Source of the DNA: Palsa-506 sp963786975
Lineage (GTDB): Bacteria > Actinomycetota > Actinomycetes > Streptosporangiales > Streptosporangiaceae
DNA: 64,000 nt
Direction of reading: 5' to 3'
Assembly (NCBI GenBank): GCA_963786975.1
Contig: CAWBBE010000001.1
Span: forward strand, 682,001-746,000
In this document: positions 51,306 to 59,658 of the stretch, in pieces
Layout: the number at the start of each line of letters is the position of its first letter
Position numbering within the stretch: the first letter of the stretch is position 1
The notes under the pieces: model-generated
Databases searched by the model: none
What the model saw: the letters and a program-made list of their open reading frames with translations, nothing else
What the model was told of the DNA's origin: nothing
Program-made: the position numbers and the translations under genes

Positions 51306-52688
51306 TCACGGCCCGCTGACCGTCAGCGGCGTCTCGGCCGTTCCGCTGCCGCCCGAGTTGCTGGCGACGACCAGGACGTTGTAGCTCCCGGCCGGGATGC
51401 GCTGCCCACCGCCGTTGTAGCCGTAGTACGGGATCGTGAGCTTGCCCGCCCCGTGCGTCGGCCTGACCAGCTTGCGCACCACGTTGCCCTGGCTGTCCAG
51501 GACGAGCACGGTGACGTCGGCGGTCTGGCTGATCGAGAAGCGGATCGCGACGTGGTTCTGGCCCGCCGCGGTCAGCTTCGCCGGGCTGGCCGCGAGCCCG
51601 GCGACCGCCGGGCCGGACGCGGACGGCGGTGGCGGAGTGCTGTGGCTGGGACTGGGCGCCGGCGTGGCCGTGGACGTTGGGGTCGGCGACGGGCCCGGGT
51701 TTCCCCCGGTTCCGGACCGGGCGACGAAGCTCCGCCACACCGCTATCGAAGCCGGGTCGGTGAGCTTCAGCGTCGGGAACTCCGCGTCACCGTTCCACAG
51801 GCTGCCGAACAGCGCGCCGCTGCTCATCAGGTAATTGCCGACTTGCTTCATCCAGGCAGGCCGGCCGGTCGTGGTGGACAGGCCGAACTCGGCGAACCCG
51901 TACGGTAGCCCGACGCTCTTGGATGCCGCGATGCACGGGCCCATGAAGTCCGCCGGCGGCGTCGGCTGCGGGTTCCTGTTGACCGCGCTGCCGACCGGAT
52001 AGGCATCCCAGGCCAGGGTGCTGATGATCCCGCCGCCCGGCAGGTAGTCCCTCCAGTTGCGGCCGGAACCCTTCTCCAGGTCCCAGTTCATCAGCGCGAG
52101 GGTCGAGTGCAGCCACGGGTTGTGCGCCGCGTCGGCCAGCTTCACCACGCGCGCCCAGGCCGCCTTGTAAGCGGCCGCCGTAAACTGGCCGGCCGCGATG
52201 TTGTCCTCGGGCTCGTGATAGTAGACGTAGTAGATCGGGTGCCCGGTGGGCGCGGTGTTGAAGAAATGCGAGAGCGTCGCGTCGGCAGCGCCGGACAGGA
52301 TTTCCGATGGATTTGCCTTGAAGCTCACGATGACCGCCGAGTGGTTGGCGGCGGGCAGTCCGGTCGTCCATGCGTTGGCGGCGGGCAGCCCAGTGTAATA
52401 GGTGCGGACAATCCCCAGGTGGCCGAATTGGGCGGTTTCCGACTTGAGGTTGGCCATGCTTGCCACCGAGGACCCGAGCAGCGGCGCGTTGTTGTTATTC
52501 GCGGCGAACTCGATGAACTGCTTTCCGCCGCCGGTGAAGGTCAGGGCGGCCGCCATCAGGGCGGTGGCGGACCCGAGCACGGCTACCCAGGTGCCGCGGC
52601 CCGCTTTCGATCTCTTGCGTTTTCTGGCACTGGCACTAGCCTGCCAGGACTGACCCGCAGTGTGCCGGCCGTGGGGCGAGCGCTCCAC
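51306..52688 (-). CDS. Exported TIM-barrel glycosidase-like protein with FlgD-type Ig domain
   Basis: A 460-residue protein from GTG 52688 behind AGGAGAGGAGTTCGAC. Cytosolic basic N-terminus (ARKRKRSKAGRG), signal anchor (TWVAVLGSATALMAAALTFT), then a TIM-barrel-like domain with two candidate catalytic Glu (YYVYYHEPEDN and YGFAEFGLSTT, GH26-like), and STLAWDAYPVGS. After a Pro/Ser/Thr linker comes a FlgD_ig-like beta domain (VTVLVLDSQGNVVRKLV, PYYGYNGGGQRIPAGSYNV). It probably attacks cell-wall or extracellular polysaccharide. Transcription is under a c-di-AMP riboswitch, like actinobacterial wall-remodelling enzymes. Confidence 0.85.
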   Translation of the reverse strand: MERSPHGRHTAGQSWQASASARKRKRSKAGRGTWVAVLGSATALMAAALTFTGGGKQFIEFAANNNNAPLLGSSVASMANLKSETAQFGHLGIVRTYYTGLPAANAWTTGLPAANHSAVIVSFKANPSEILSGAADATLSHFFNTAPTGHPIYYVYYHEPEDNIAAGQFTAAAYKAAWARVVKLADAAHNPWLHSTLALMNWDLEKGSGRNWRDYLPGGGIISTLAWDAYPVGSAVNRNPQPTPPADFMGPCIAASKSVGLPYGFAEFGLSTTTGRPAWMKQVGNYLMSSGALFGSLWNGDAEFPTLKLTDPASIAVWRSFVARSGTGGNPGPSPTPTSTATPAPSPSHSTPPPPSASGPAVAGLAASPAKLTAAGQNHVAIRFSISQTADVTVLVLDSQGNVVRKLVRPTHGAGKLTIPYYGYNGGGQRIPAGSYNVLVVASNSGGSGTAETPLTVSGP

Positions 52689-52693
52689 GTCGA

Positions 52694-52862
52694 ACTCCTC
52701 TCCTAGGCCGCCTACCGGGTTAGCTGACGGGTTCGGGCCGGAGGAGCCCTACGGCGGGCCGGCGCCGCTGACGCAAGCGCGGCCTGCCGATTCACCCCGG
52801 GGATACTTGGGTCCCCGGCTCTCTGGCCGTAACCAGAGACTCGGCGGGTTAGCTGCCTGTCC
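52694..52862 (-). promoter_or_regulatory. c-di-AMP (ydaO/yuaA-type) riboswitch
   Basis: Read on the minus strand, the leader contains the family's conserved segments in order: AGCTAACCCGCCGAG, CCCCGGGGTGAATCGGC, then CCCGAACCCGTCAGCTAACC and CGGTAGGCGGC. AGGAGAGGAG follows just before the GTG at 52688. The 3' block CCGAACCCGTCAGCTAACC is characteristic of actinobacterial ydaO riboswitches. Binding of c-di-AMP normally turns such genes off. Confidence 0.9.
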
Positions 52863-53341
52863 TGTGTGGTAGTGGGCAGCAACGGGGTAACAGCGTTGGA
52901 CGTTAACGGAAATGAGACCTGGTGGTAGCCGGAACGCCGGAATCTTTGACAATGCGCGGACATGCGCCGGGCCGCCTCCTGCCGCCCCGGCTGACTGGCC
53001 GCGCCAGGCCCTGAAACCGCCAGTAATTCCATCGTTCCTGGTCAACACCAATACCTAGTGGTTAAGTAGCTTTTACTCTCCGGAGTCCCGCAAGGCCATG
53101 GCGACACCTAGTCCGCGGCGGAATGCCGATCACCGCCGGCCGCGTGTCGCCCGCTGGACCGGCCACCGTAGACGGCCTCGGCCGGAGCGCGCTGCCACTG
53201 GCGGTAGCAGCGCGGAACCGGCCGGGTGCGTCCCGCGTCCAGGCCCCATATCCGCGGCCCGCAGCGATAATGCTGACCGCACTGTGACAGTTCCTGTGAC
53301 TACGCCGCAGAATCGGGCCGCCAGGCCGGAAGTCATCCCCT
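52863..53341. other. Intergenic stretch with no supported gene
   Basis: It includes the presumed promoter of the riboswitch transcript (52870-53060, locally A/T-richer: GTTGGACGTTAACGGAAATG). Beyond that are low-complexity frames only. No gene recognised. Confidence 0.4.
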
Positions 53342-53439
53342 GAAGACTCGCATGCGCTGGCGTGACAATAGCGACGGCCGAAATTCAGCTGAAGACTCGC
53401 ATGCGCTGCCGTGACAATAGCGACGGCCGAAATTCAGCC
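53342..53439. repeat. 49-bp tandem direct repeat, two copies
   Basis: GAAGACTCGCATGCGCTGGC ... GGCCGAAATTCAGCT is repeated at 53391-53439 with two substitutions (GG/CC in GCTGGC, and the last base). No gene overlaps it. A further short duplication (GCCGCCCGGCCAGGGT, twice) lies at about 53597-53630. Confidence 0.93.
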
Positions 53440-53669
53440 AGGACTCAGGCACAGGATCCTTAACCGGGCCGGACCTGATCAATGTCCCTCGCCACCGCAT
53501 TTCCGTGAAGCAGCCGGGTGCGCATTCCGGCCTGCCGCCAGCCGGGCAGATGCCCCGGTAAATCGGCCGGCCGTAAACCGGCACGCCGGCCGTGGCGCCG
53601 CCCGGCCAGGGTGCCGCCCGGCCAGGGTGCTGGCGGGCCAGGCAGCCCGCCGGGTAGATCATTGGCGGC

Positions 53670-54479
53670 ATGCCCGACGCGCGGATGCCATACCTGCATG
53701 GCCACCACGACAGCGTGCTCCGGTCGCACCGATGGCGGACCGCCGAGAACTCGGCCGGCTACCTGCTCCCGACGCTGACTCCCGGGGCGCGCGTCCTCGA
53801 CGTCGGCTGCGGTCCTGGCACGATCACCGCTGGCCTGGCCGGCCGGGTGCCGGACGGCGCGGTGGCAGGGATTGACGCCGCGCCCGGGCCGCTGGCCGCG
53901 GCCCGGGCGGCGGCGGCGCGCCAGGGCCTGCGCAACGTCAGCTTCGGCGCTGGCGACGTGTACCGGCTGGGCTTCCGCGATGCTGCCTTCGATGTCGTGC
54001 ACGCGCACCAGGTGCTGCAGCACCTGACCGACCCGGTGGCCGCGCTCACCGAGATGCGGCGGGTCTGCCGCCCCGGCGGCACGGTCGCTGCGCGCGACGC
54101 GGACTACGGCGGGATGTTCTGGTTCCCCGAGGATCCGGAGCTCACCGAATGGCAGGCGCTCTACCGGCAAGTGGCCAGGGCCATCGGCGGCGAGCCGGAC
54201 GCGGGCCGCCGGATGTTCGCCTGGGCCCGGTCGGCCGGCTTCACCGAAATTCGCGCATCGGCCGGGCTGTGGCTTTATGCCGCCCCGGATGAGCGCAGCT
54301 GGTGGGGCGGACTGTGGGCCGACCGGGTGACGAAGTCGGACTTCGCCGAGCACGCCGTCGGGTACCGGCTGGCGACCGAACAGGACCTGAGGCGCCTGGC
54401 CGGGGCGTGGCGCCGGTGGGCGGCCAGTGCCGAGGGCTGGTTCCTCATCCCGCACGGTGAGATCCTCTGCCGCGCCTAG
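53670..54479 (+). CDS. Class I SAM-dependent methyltransferase
   Basis: A 269-residue protein. The Rossmann motif I GARVLDVGCGPGTITAGLAG is followed by an acidic motif II (AGIDAAPGPL), FDVVHAHQVLQHLTDPVAAL and RVCRPGGTVAARD (motifs IV-VI) of UbiE/Methyltransf_11-type enzymes. The C-terminal third (GYRLATEQDLRRLAGAWRRW) is a lid of unknown specificity. Small-molecule methylation is likely; no biosynthetic partners are adjacent. Confidence 0.93.
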   Translation: MPDARMPYLHGHHDSVLRSHRWRTAENSAGYLLPTLTPGARVLDVGCGPGTITAGLAGRVPDGAVAGIDAAPGPLAAARAAAARQGLRNVSFGAGDVYRLGFRDAAFDVVHAHQVLQHLTDPVAALTEMRRVCRPGGTVAARDADYGGMFWFPEDPELTEWQALYRQVARAIGGEPDAGRRMFAWARSAGFTEIRASAGLWLYAAPDERSWWGGLWADRVTKSDFAEHAVGYRLATEQDLRRLAGAWRRWAASAEGWFLIPHGEILCRA

Positions 54480-54526
54480 CCCGGCAGGCAGCCGCTCCGG
54501 CCCGCCCAGCACGGCGGCGCCGTTCA

Positions 54527-54576
54527 TGATCACGGAGGATCCGGCATGCCCCAGCGCGCCGGATCCTCCGTGATCA
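54527..54576. terminator. Long palindrome, copy 1 (bidirectional terminator-like)
   Basis: Perfect 18-bp arms TGATCACGGAGGATCCGG and CCGGATCCTCCGTGATCA (54527-54544 / 54559-54576), loop 14 nt. It sits between two convergent methyltransferase genes, where it could terminate both. The same palindrome occurs at 60521-60572. Confidence 0.7.
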
Positions 54577-54612
54577 CGTGCTCGGGGAGCCGGCCCGCGC
54601 GGCCGGACCGCG

Positions 54613-55257
54613 TCAGGTGTCGCGGAAGGTGAACAGCGGCCCGTCCGGCAGCCCTGCGCGCGGGGCCCGGTTCAGGCGGCCGACGCCGACCGCGGTCAGG
54701 GTGGCTGTCTCCAGCGCGTCGAACGCGACCTCGTCGAAGCCGCTGGCGGCGAACCAGTCACGGATGGCCGGAGTCAGGTCCGGCGCCCGGCGATGCCGGG
54801 TCCAGATGACGGTGGCGCCAGCGGCGCACATGGCCGGCGCCGCGGCCACCGTGCGGTGGATGTCCTCGTCGCTTACATTGCCGAAGATTCCGCACAACAG
54901 CAGCACGTCGGCGGGCAGGGCGTCGGCGTACGACTCGGGACGGCCGGCATCCGCCTCGCGGACCTCCAGCCCGGACAGCCCGGCCGCCGCGGCGGCGGCA
55001 CGGGCCAGGCCGGCGTTGCGGGGGTCGGACTCGACCAGCAGCCCGGTCATGTCCCGGCGGCGAGGGTGGCCCCGCAGTGCGCCGATGACATCGCGACCCT
55101 GGCCGGCGCACAGGCTGACCAGCCTGACCGGCCCCGGCGGCGGCTGGCCGATCGCCAGCCGCAGATGTTCCCTGACTCGCTCCAGGCGCGCCGTCAGCGC
55201 CGATGACGGGTCGTCGTATGCGCCGTGCCAGGCCACCCAGTCCTTCATGGCACCCAT
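54613..55257 (-). CDS. Class I SAM-dependent methyltransferase
   Basis: A 214-residue protein; ATG 55248 (MKDWVAWHGAYDDP) is an alternative start. Motif I variant VRLVSLCAGQGRDVIGALRG, motif II GLLVESDPRNAGLARAAAAA, and strand 4 ADVLLLCGIFGNVSDEDIHR. The AGQGRD form occurs in a group of actinobacterial methyltransferases of unknown substrate. It is convergent with the previous methyltransferase. Confidence 0.87.
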   Translation of the reverse strand: MGAMKDWVAWHGAYDDPSSALTARLERVREHLRLAIGQPPPGPVRLVSLCAGQGRDVIGALRGHPRRRDMTGLLVESDPRNAGLARAAAAAAGLSGLEVREADAGRPESYADALPADVLLLCGIFGNVSDEDIHRTVAAAPAMCAAGATVIWTRHRRAPDLTPAIRDWFAASGFDEVAFDALETATLTAVGVGRLNRAPRAGLPDGPLFTFRDT

Positions 55258-55363
55258 CCTGCCCGACGCCGAGGACAGCGCCCGCTGGGCGGGAACCCGG
55301 CGGAGAGCCGGTGCCCCAGCGGGCGCGCGGGCACCGGACCCCGCCCAATCTCACCTGGAGCGG

Positions 55364-55426
55364 GTCAGGACCCGTTGAACGTGGCGTTCAACGGGTCCTG
55401 ACCCGTTGAACGCCACGTTCAACGGG
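55364..55426. repeat. Nested palindromes in divergent intergenic region
   Basis: GTCAGGACCCGTTGAACG (55364-55381) and its perfect complement (55385-55402) are separated by TGG. Immediately after comes CCCGTTGAACG-CCA-CGTTCAACGGG (55402-55426). The repeated half-site CCCGTTGAACG thus occurs four times in 63 bp. It lies between divergent genes (starts 55257 and 55616), so an operator or cruciform-forming element is more likely than a terminator. Confidence 0.85.
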
Positions 55427-55615
55427 CTGAGTCGGGCCCGGGCCCGGGGCCGGGGGCCGGGCGGCCGGCCCGGGCCCGGGCGGGATCTGGGATGGCGGGG
55501 GGCGCTGGGCGAGGCGGCTGGGCGGGGCGGCTGGGCGGGGCGGCTGAGCGAGGCGGCCGGGCGAGGCGGCCGGCGGGGCGGGCGCCGCGGGGGCGGCAAT
55601 GGCAAGGTTGCGATC

Positions 55616-56352
55616 ATGAGTTCCGTGCGGACGGTAGTGGTGAGCGGCGGCGGTACCGGGATCGGGCGCGCGGTGGCGGCCCGGCTGGCCGGCTGCGGGC
55701 AGCATGTCACCGTGGCCGGGCGGCGCCGTGCGCCGCTGGACGAGGTGGCAGCCGGGTCTGGGCTGATCGACGTCATCACGGCGGACGTCTCGACCGCGTC
55801 CGGGGCGGAGTCGGTAGCGGCCGGCCTCCAGCCGGCCGGCCGGGCGTGCGCTGGCGTGGTGGCAGCCGCCGGGGGACTGTCCCCGGCCGGCGGCGATGGC
55901 CTGGACAGCATCCGGGCAGGCTGGCAGGCCGCGTTCGAATCGAACGTGCTGAGCGCTGTCCTGCTGGTCGAGGCCCTGCGGCCGGATCTGGAGGCGCAGG
56001 CCGGCCGGGTCGTCCTGCTGTCCTCGGTGGCGGCCATGCGCGGCAGCGGCGGCGGCCCGTATGGCGCCATGAAAGCCGCCCTGCACGCCTGGGCGTTTGA
56101 CCTGGCCAGGGAACTCGGCGGCCATCAGGGCACGGCCAATGTGATCGCGCCTGGGTTCGTCCCCGACACCGAGTTCTGGGCGGCCGGCTGAACGACGACG
56201 TGCTGGCGCAGCGGTCCGGCCAGACCCTGGTCGGGCGGCCCGGCACGCCGGATGAGATCGCCTCGCTGGTCGCCTGGCTGCTCGGACCGGACGGCGGCTG
56301 GGTCACCGGCCAGGTCCTGTCGCCGAACGGGGGCGTCGTCCTCGGCCGCTAG
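55616..56352 (+). pseudogene. Short-chain dehydrogenase/reductase, frameshifted near the C-terminus
   Basis: From ATG 55616 the SDR fold is clear: VVVSGGGTGIGRAVAARLAG (NAD(P) motif, usually TGxxxGIG), DVITADVS, GVVAAAGG (NNAG position), catalytic Ser in VVLLSSVAAM and GPYGAMKAALHAW (YxxxK with Tyr-Gly-Ala-Met-Lys). The frame stops at 56191 (TEFWAAG-stop). The conserved end (GRLNDDVLAQRSGQTLVGRP, GTPDEIASLVAWLLGPDGGW, VTGQVLSPNGGVV) continues in another frame to 56352. A one-base indel in TGGGCGGCCGGCTGA explains it; sequencing error is possible. Confidence 0.8.
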
Positions 56353-56441
56353 CCGGCCCGCTGGGCCCGGCAGGGCTGACCGGGCCGGGCCAGCGGTAAA
56401 CCCTTGCCGCGCCGGCCCGGGATCCGGCAGGCTCGACTGGC

Positions 56442-57476
56442 ATGACCGGGCCAGCCGCTGAGGGCATCCGGGTTGCCTGGGAGGACGTCCCCCAGCATGT
56501 CCGGGCGGCCATCGAAGACATCTGCGGCGCGCCGGTAACGGCGGCCCGGACGCAGCCCGGCGGGTTCAGCCCCGGAGTAGCGGCCAGGCTGCGCTGCGCC
56601 GACGGCGCGCGCTGGTTCGTGAAGGCAGTGTCCGCCGCGGCGAACCCGGACAGCCCGGGCATGCACCGGCGGGAGGCGCAGCACCTGGCCGCGCTCGAGC
56701 CGCTCGTCGCGGCCAGGCAGGTGCCAGCCCCCCGGCTGCGCGGAACGGTGGACCTCGATCCCTGGTTCGCGCTCGTGCTGGAAGATATCGATGGGCGGCA
56801 CCCGGGACTGCCCTGGCAGCCCGCGGCCCTGGCGCAGGTGATGGCCATGCTGGACCGGCTGGCCGATGCGCTGACGCCGGCCCCGATCCCGGTCCGCACC
56901 TTCGCCGAGGTGCACGGAGCGATGTTCACCGGCTGGCGGACGCTGGCCGGGCAGACCGGGCCAGCGGGCGAGCATGGGCCAGCGGGCGAGCATGGGCCAG
57001 CGGGCGAGCATGGGCCAGCGGGCGAGCATGGGCCAGCCGGCCGGGACGGCCTCGATCCCTGGTCGCGCGCGCACCTCGGTCAGCTAGCCGAGCTGGAGAC
57101 GGGCTGGGCGGAGCATTCGGCCGGCCGCACCCTGCTGCACGCCGACATCAGGGCGGACAACCTGCTGATCACCGAGGACCGCGGCCTGGTCATCGTGGAC
57201 TGGCCGCATGCCTGCCGGGGCGCGGCCTTCGCCGAACTGGTGCTGTTCGCGCCGAGCGTCGCCATGCAGGGCGGCCCGGAACTGCCCGGCCTGCTGAGCA
57301 TGTCCAGGGCCGGCCAGCGCGCGAGCCGGGAAAGCATCACCGCGATCCTCTGCGCCATGGCCGGCTTCCTCACCTGCGACGCGCTGCAGCCGCCGCCACC
57401 CGGGCTGCCGACGGTGCGAGCGTTTCAGGCGGCGCAAGGCCAGGTTGCCCGCCGCTGGCTCGCCGAGCTGCTCTGA
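56442..57476 (+). CDS. Aminoglycoside-phosphotransferase-like kinase with GPAGEH repeat
   Basis: A 344-residue protein. APH fold: WFVKAVS (ATP-binding Lys), HRREAQHLAALEPL, FALVLEDIDGRHPGLPW, Brenner motif RTLLHADIRADNLLI (catalytic Asp) and LVIVDWPHAC (metal Asp). Between residues about 170 and 196 it carries four to five copies of GPAGEH encoded by an 18-bp tandem repeat (about 56960-57035), inserted in the variable loop before the catalytic core. It is frame-neutral. Most such actinobacterial proteins phosphorylate small metabolites; antibiotic resistance is not implied. Confidence 0.88.
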   Translation: MTGPAAEGIRVAWEDVPQHVRAAIEDICGAPVTAARTQPGGFSPGVAARLRCADGARWFVKAVSAAANPDSPGMHRREAQHLAALEPLVAARQVPAPRLRGTVDLDPWFALVLEDIDGRHPGLPWQPAALAQVMAMLDRLADALTPAPIPVRTFAEVHGAMFTGWRTLAGQTGPAGEHGPAGEHGPAGEHGPAGEHGPAGRDGLDPWSRAHLGQLAELETGWAEHSAGRTLLHADIRADNLLITEDRGLVIVDWPHACRGAAFAELVLFAPSVAMQGGPELPGLLSMSRAGQRASRESITAILCAMAGFLTCDALQPPPPGLPTVRAFQAAQGQVARRWLAELL

Positions 57477-57477
57477 A

Positions 57478-57700
57478 CCCGGCTCCGGCTCTGAACCGGG
57501 CTCCGGCTCTGAACCGGGCTCCGGCTCTGAACCCGGCTCCGGCTCTGAACCCGGCTCCGGCTCCGGACCGGGTTCTGGCTCTGAACCGGTTCTGGCTCCG
57601 GACCGGGCTCCGGCTCCGGACCGGGTTCTGGCTCTGAACCGGCTCTGGCTCCGGACCGGGCTCCGGCTCCGGACCGGACCCCGGCTCCGGACCGGCGGCG
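57478..57700. repeat. Degenerate 18-bp minisatellite after the kinase gene
   Basis: Around a dozen units of CTCCGGCTCTGAACCGGG and close variants fill the gap directly behind the kinase stop. Not a CRISPR: there are no spacers and units drift. Region 57701-57787 has no gene. Confidence 0.9.
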
Positions 57701-57787
57701 GGACGCTTGCTCCGGCCGGTGCCCGGAGCCACCGCGGAGCGGGCAACATGCGGGCGGCGCGGCCCGTTTCAGCTAATGATCTTCCGG

Positions 57788-58363
57788 TCAGGCTGCGACG
57801 TTAAGCCAGACATCAGCGGTGGCCTTCCCGCGGACGGCATGCAGGTCCCAGCAGCCGGGCCGGCTGAACTGGTAGCCGGCGCCCCATTCCTGTCCCGGCC
57901 GGTTCCAGGTGCTGCTGCCGTGCGGCTCCGGCCCCCAGGCCAGCCGGTGCCGCCCGCCGCCGGGGCCGATCGCGGTCAGCCTGATGATCGGTCCGGACCC
58001 GGTCATCCGCCAGACGATCTTCTCCTGCTTGCCGACCTGCGCGCGGGCAAAGAACAGCAGGCCCCAGAGAATCACGCCACGGCCGGTGCCCTGCACCTCA
58101 CGGAAGCCGGATCCGCTGACGTCCGTCGGCGACGGCGGATGGCAGCCCGGCCGGCCGAGGTGCGCGAGCGTGGCCGGCGGCGAGGTGCGTTTCACCGCCG
58201 GTGCCGGTGCCGTGGACGCCGGTGCCGTGGACGCCGGTGCCGTGGACGCCGGTGCCGTCCGGCTGGCGGCATGCCCTGCGGTGGCCGACGTCGTGCACGC
58301 GCCGGCCGCCACGGCGAGTAACAGGGCCAGCGGGACAGCCGCCAGCGGGGCGCGCACGGTCAT
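57788..58363 (-). CDS. Secreted lipoprotein with APAST repeat
   Basis: A 191-residue protein from ATG 58363 overlapping the permease stop by four bases. Signal peptide with lipobox VAAGAC (Cys at residue about 23). A stalk follows containing APAST repeated in a 15-bp minisatellite (58205-58258), then a beta-rich domain (GRGVILWGLLFFARAQVGKQ, KIVWRMTGSGPIIRLTAIGP, GCWDLHAVRGKATADVWL). Cys pairs may form disulfides. It sits on the outer face and is co-transcribed with an ArsR-controlled permease, so it may bind the same ligand or metal. Confidence 0.8.
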   Translation of the reverse strand: MTVRAPLAAVPLALLLAVAAGACTTSATAGHAASRTAPASTAPASTAPASTAPAPAVKRTSPPATLAHLGRPGCHPPSPTDVSGSGFREVQGTGRGVILWGLLFFARAQVGKQEKIVWRMTGSGPIIRLTAIGPGGGRHRLAWGPEPHGSSTWNRPGQEWGAGYQFSRPGCWDLHAVRGKATADVWLNVAA

Positions 58364-59658
58364 TGCTCCGTTATACCCGCGCCAGGTGGCGGGTGCGGCC
58401 AGTGCACGTGACCACCCGCGGCCGGATCGGCCTGCTCATGGCCGGACTCATGGCCGGGCTCATGGCCGGTGCCGCGCGGGCTGGCCGCCCCGTGCGCATG
58501 CTCGTGCTCGCTGGATTCCGGGCTGCCGTTCATCATCCGCAGCATCGGGCCGCTGCCGGAGCGGAAGAAGCGCGTCAGCAGCGCCACGGCCAGCAGCAGG
58601 AAGACGATGTTGAGCACGGTGGTGTAGTTCCACGTGATGCCGGTGCCGGTGACCTTGGCCGCGCGCTCGGCCGGTATCAGCCCGAGCCAGCTGAAAAGGA
58701 ATTCCACGATGTAGCCGGCGATCACCATGGTCACGTAGAAGATGCCGAGCACCGCCAGCATCATCTTCGTCCCGTAGTACTTCCGGTAGATGACCAGGAT
58801 CGGGATGATGATCAGGTCGGCGAAGATGAAGGCGACCACGCCGCCGAAGCTGATCCCGCCGTTCCACAGGACCGCGGCCAGCGGCACGTTGCCGATCGAG
58901 CAGACGAAGCTGAGCAGGCTGATGACCGGCCCGATAATCGGGCCCCACAGCCTGGCCGCCAGCGGATGGCCGGTCAGGAACAGGCGCTGCCAGAAGGTGT
59001 CCGGCACCCACGCGCCGACCGCCCCCGCGATGAGCAGCCCGATCGCGATGTCGCGGATCACGGCGGCCCATTCCATCACGAAGATGCCGCTGACCGCTGT
59101 GTAGCCATCCCGGCTGATCAGCCGCCGCCGGAGGCTGCCGCCGGACGCAATGCTCATGTCCATCGCGGCGTGCCCCTCCATCGAGCCGGCCAGGCCGAGC
59201 TCCGCCTGCTGCCGGGCCGCAGCGATCAGCCGCCCGCGGACGAACAGCCGGAACGCCACCGCGACCAGCACGATCATGATCGGGCCGCCGACGAACTCGG
59301 CCAGCGTGAACTGCCAGGAGATGAGCAGCGCCAGGATGATGCCGAGCTCGATCACAAGGTTGGTGCTGGCGATCTCGAACGCCAGCGCCGCGGTGAAGCT
59401 GGCGCCCTTGCGGACCAGCGAGCGGGCCAGCGCCACGGCCGCATAGGAGCACGACGACGAGGCGGCCCCCAGCCCGGTGGCCAGCGCCAGCGCCCGCGGC
59501 CGGTCATTGCCGAGCAGCCGGGCGACGGTCTCCCGGCGGACCACCGCCTGGATGATCGCGGACAGGGTGAAGCCGAGTATCAGCGACCACAGGATCTGCC
59601 AGGTCATCGAGCCGGCCACGGCCAGCGCGTGACCCAGCGCGTCAATCGCGCGCATCAT
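58360..59658 (-). CDS. ArsP/DUF318-type permease with histidine-rich tail
   Basis: A 432-residue protein. Family landmarks: LGAASSSCSYAAVALARSLV (the SSCS...A motif of the permease family) and its symmetric partner IGPVISLLSFVCSIGNVPLA, plus about eight hydrophobic helices. The C-terminal 45 residues are polar with many His (SSEHEHAHGAASPRG, HEPGHESGHEQAD, GGHVHWPHPPP), a likely metal-binding tail. Homologues export organoarsenicals or related compounds or transport metals. It overlaps the upstream ArsR gene by 17 bp and the downstream lipoprotein by 4 bp: one operon. Confidence 0.88.
   Translation of the reverse strand: MMRAIDALGHALAVAGSMTWQILWSLILGFTLSAIIQAVVRRETVARLLGNDRPRALALATGLGAASSSCSYAAVALARSLVRKGASFTAALAFEIASTNLVIELGIILALLISWQFTLAEFVGGPIMIVLVAVAFRLFVRGRLIAAARQQAELGLAGSMEGHAAMDMSIASGGSLRRRLISRDGYTAVSGIFVMEWAAVIRDIAIGLLIAGAVGAWVPDTFWQRLFLTGHPLAARLWGPIIGPVISLLSFVCSIGNVPLAAVLWNGGISFGGVVAFIFADLIIIPILVIYRKYYGTKMMLAVLGIFYVTMVIAGYIVEFLFSWLGLIPAERAAKVTGTGITWNYTTVLNIVFLLLAVALLTRFFRSGSGPMLRMMNGSPESSEHEHAHGAASPRGTGHEPGHESGHEQADPAAGGHVHWPHPPPGAGITEQ

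Noticed and set aside
57478..57700. Possible CRISPR array
   Set aside because: Units are contiguous 18-bp minisatellites without unique spacers, and no cas genes are present in the window.
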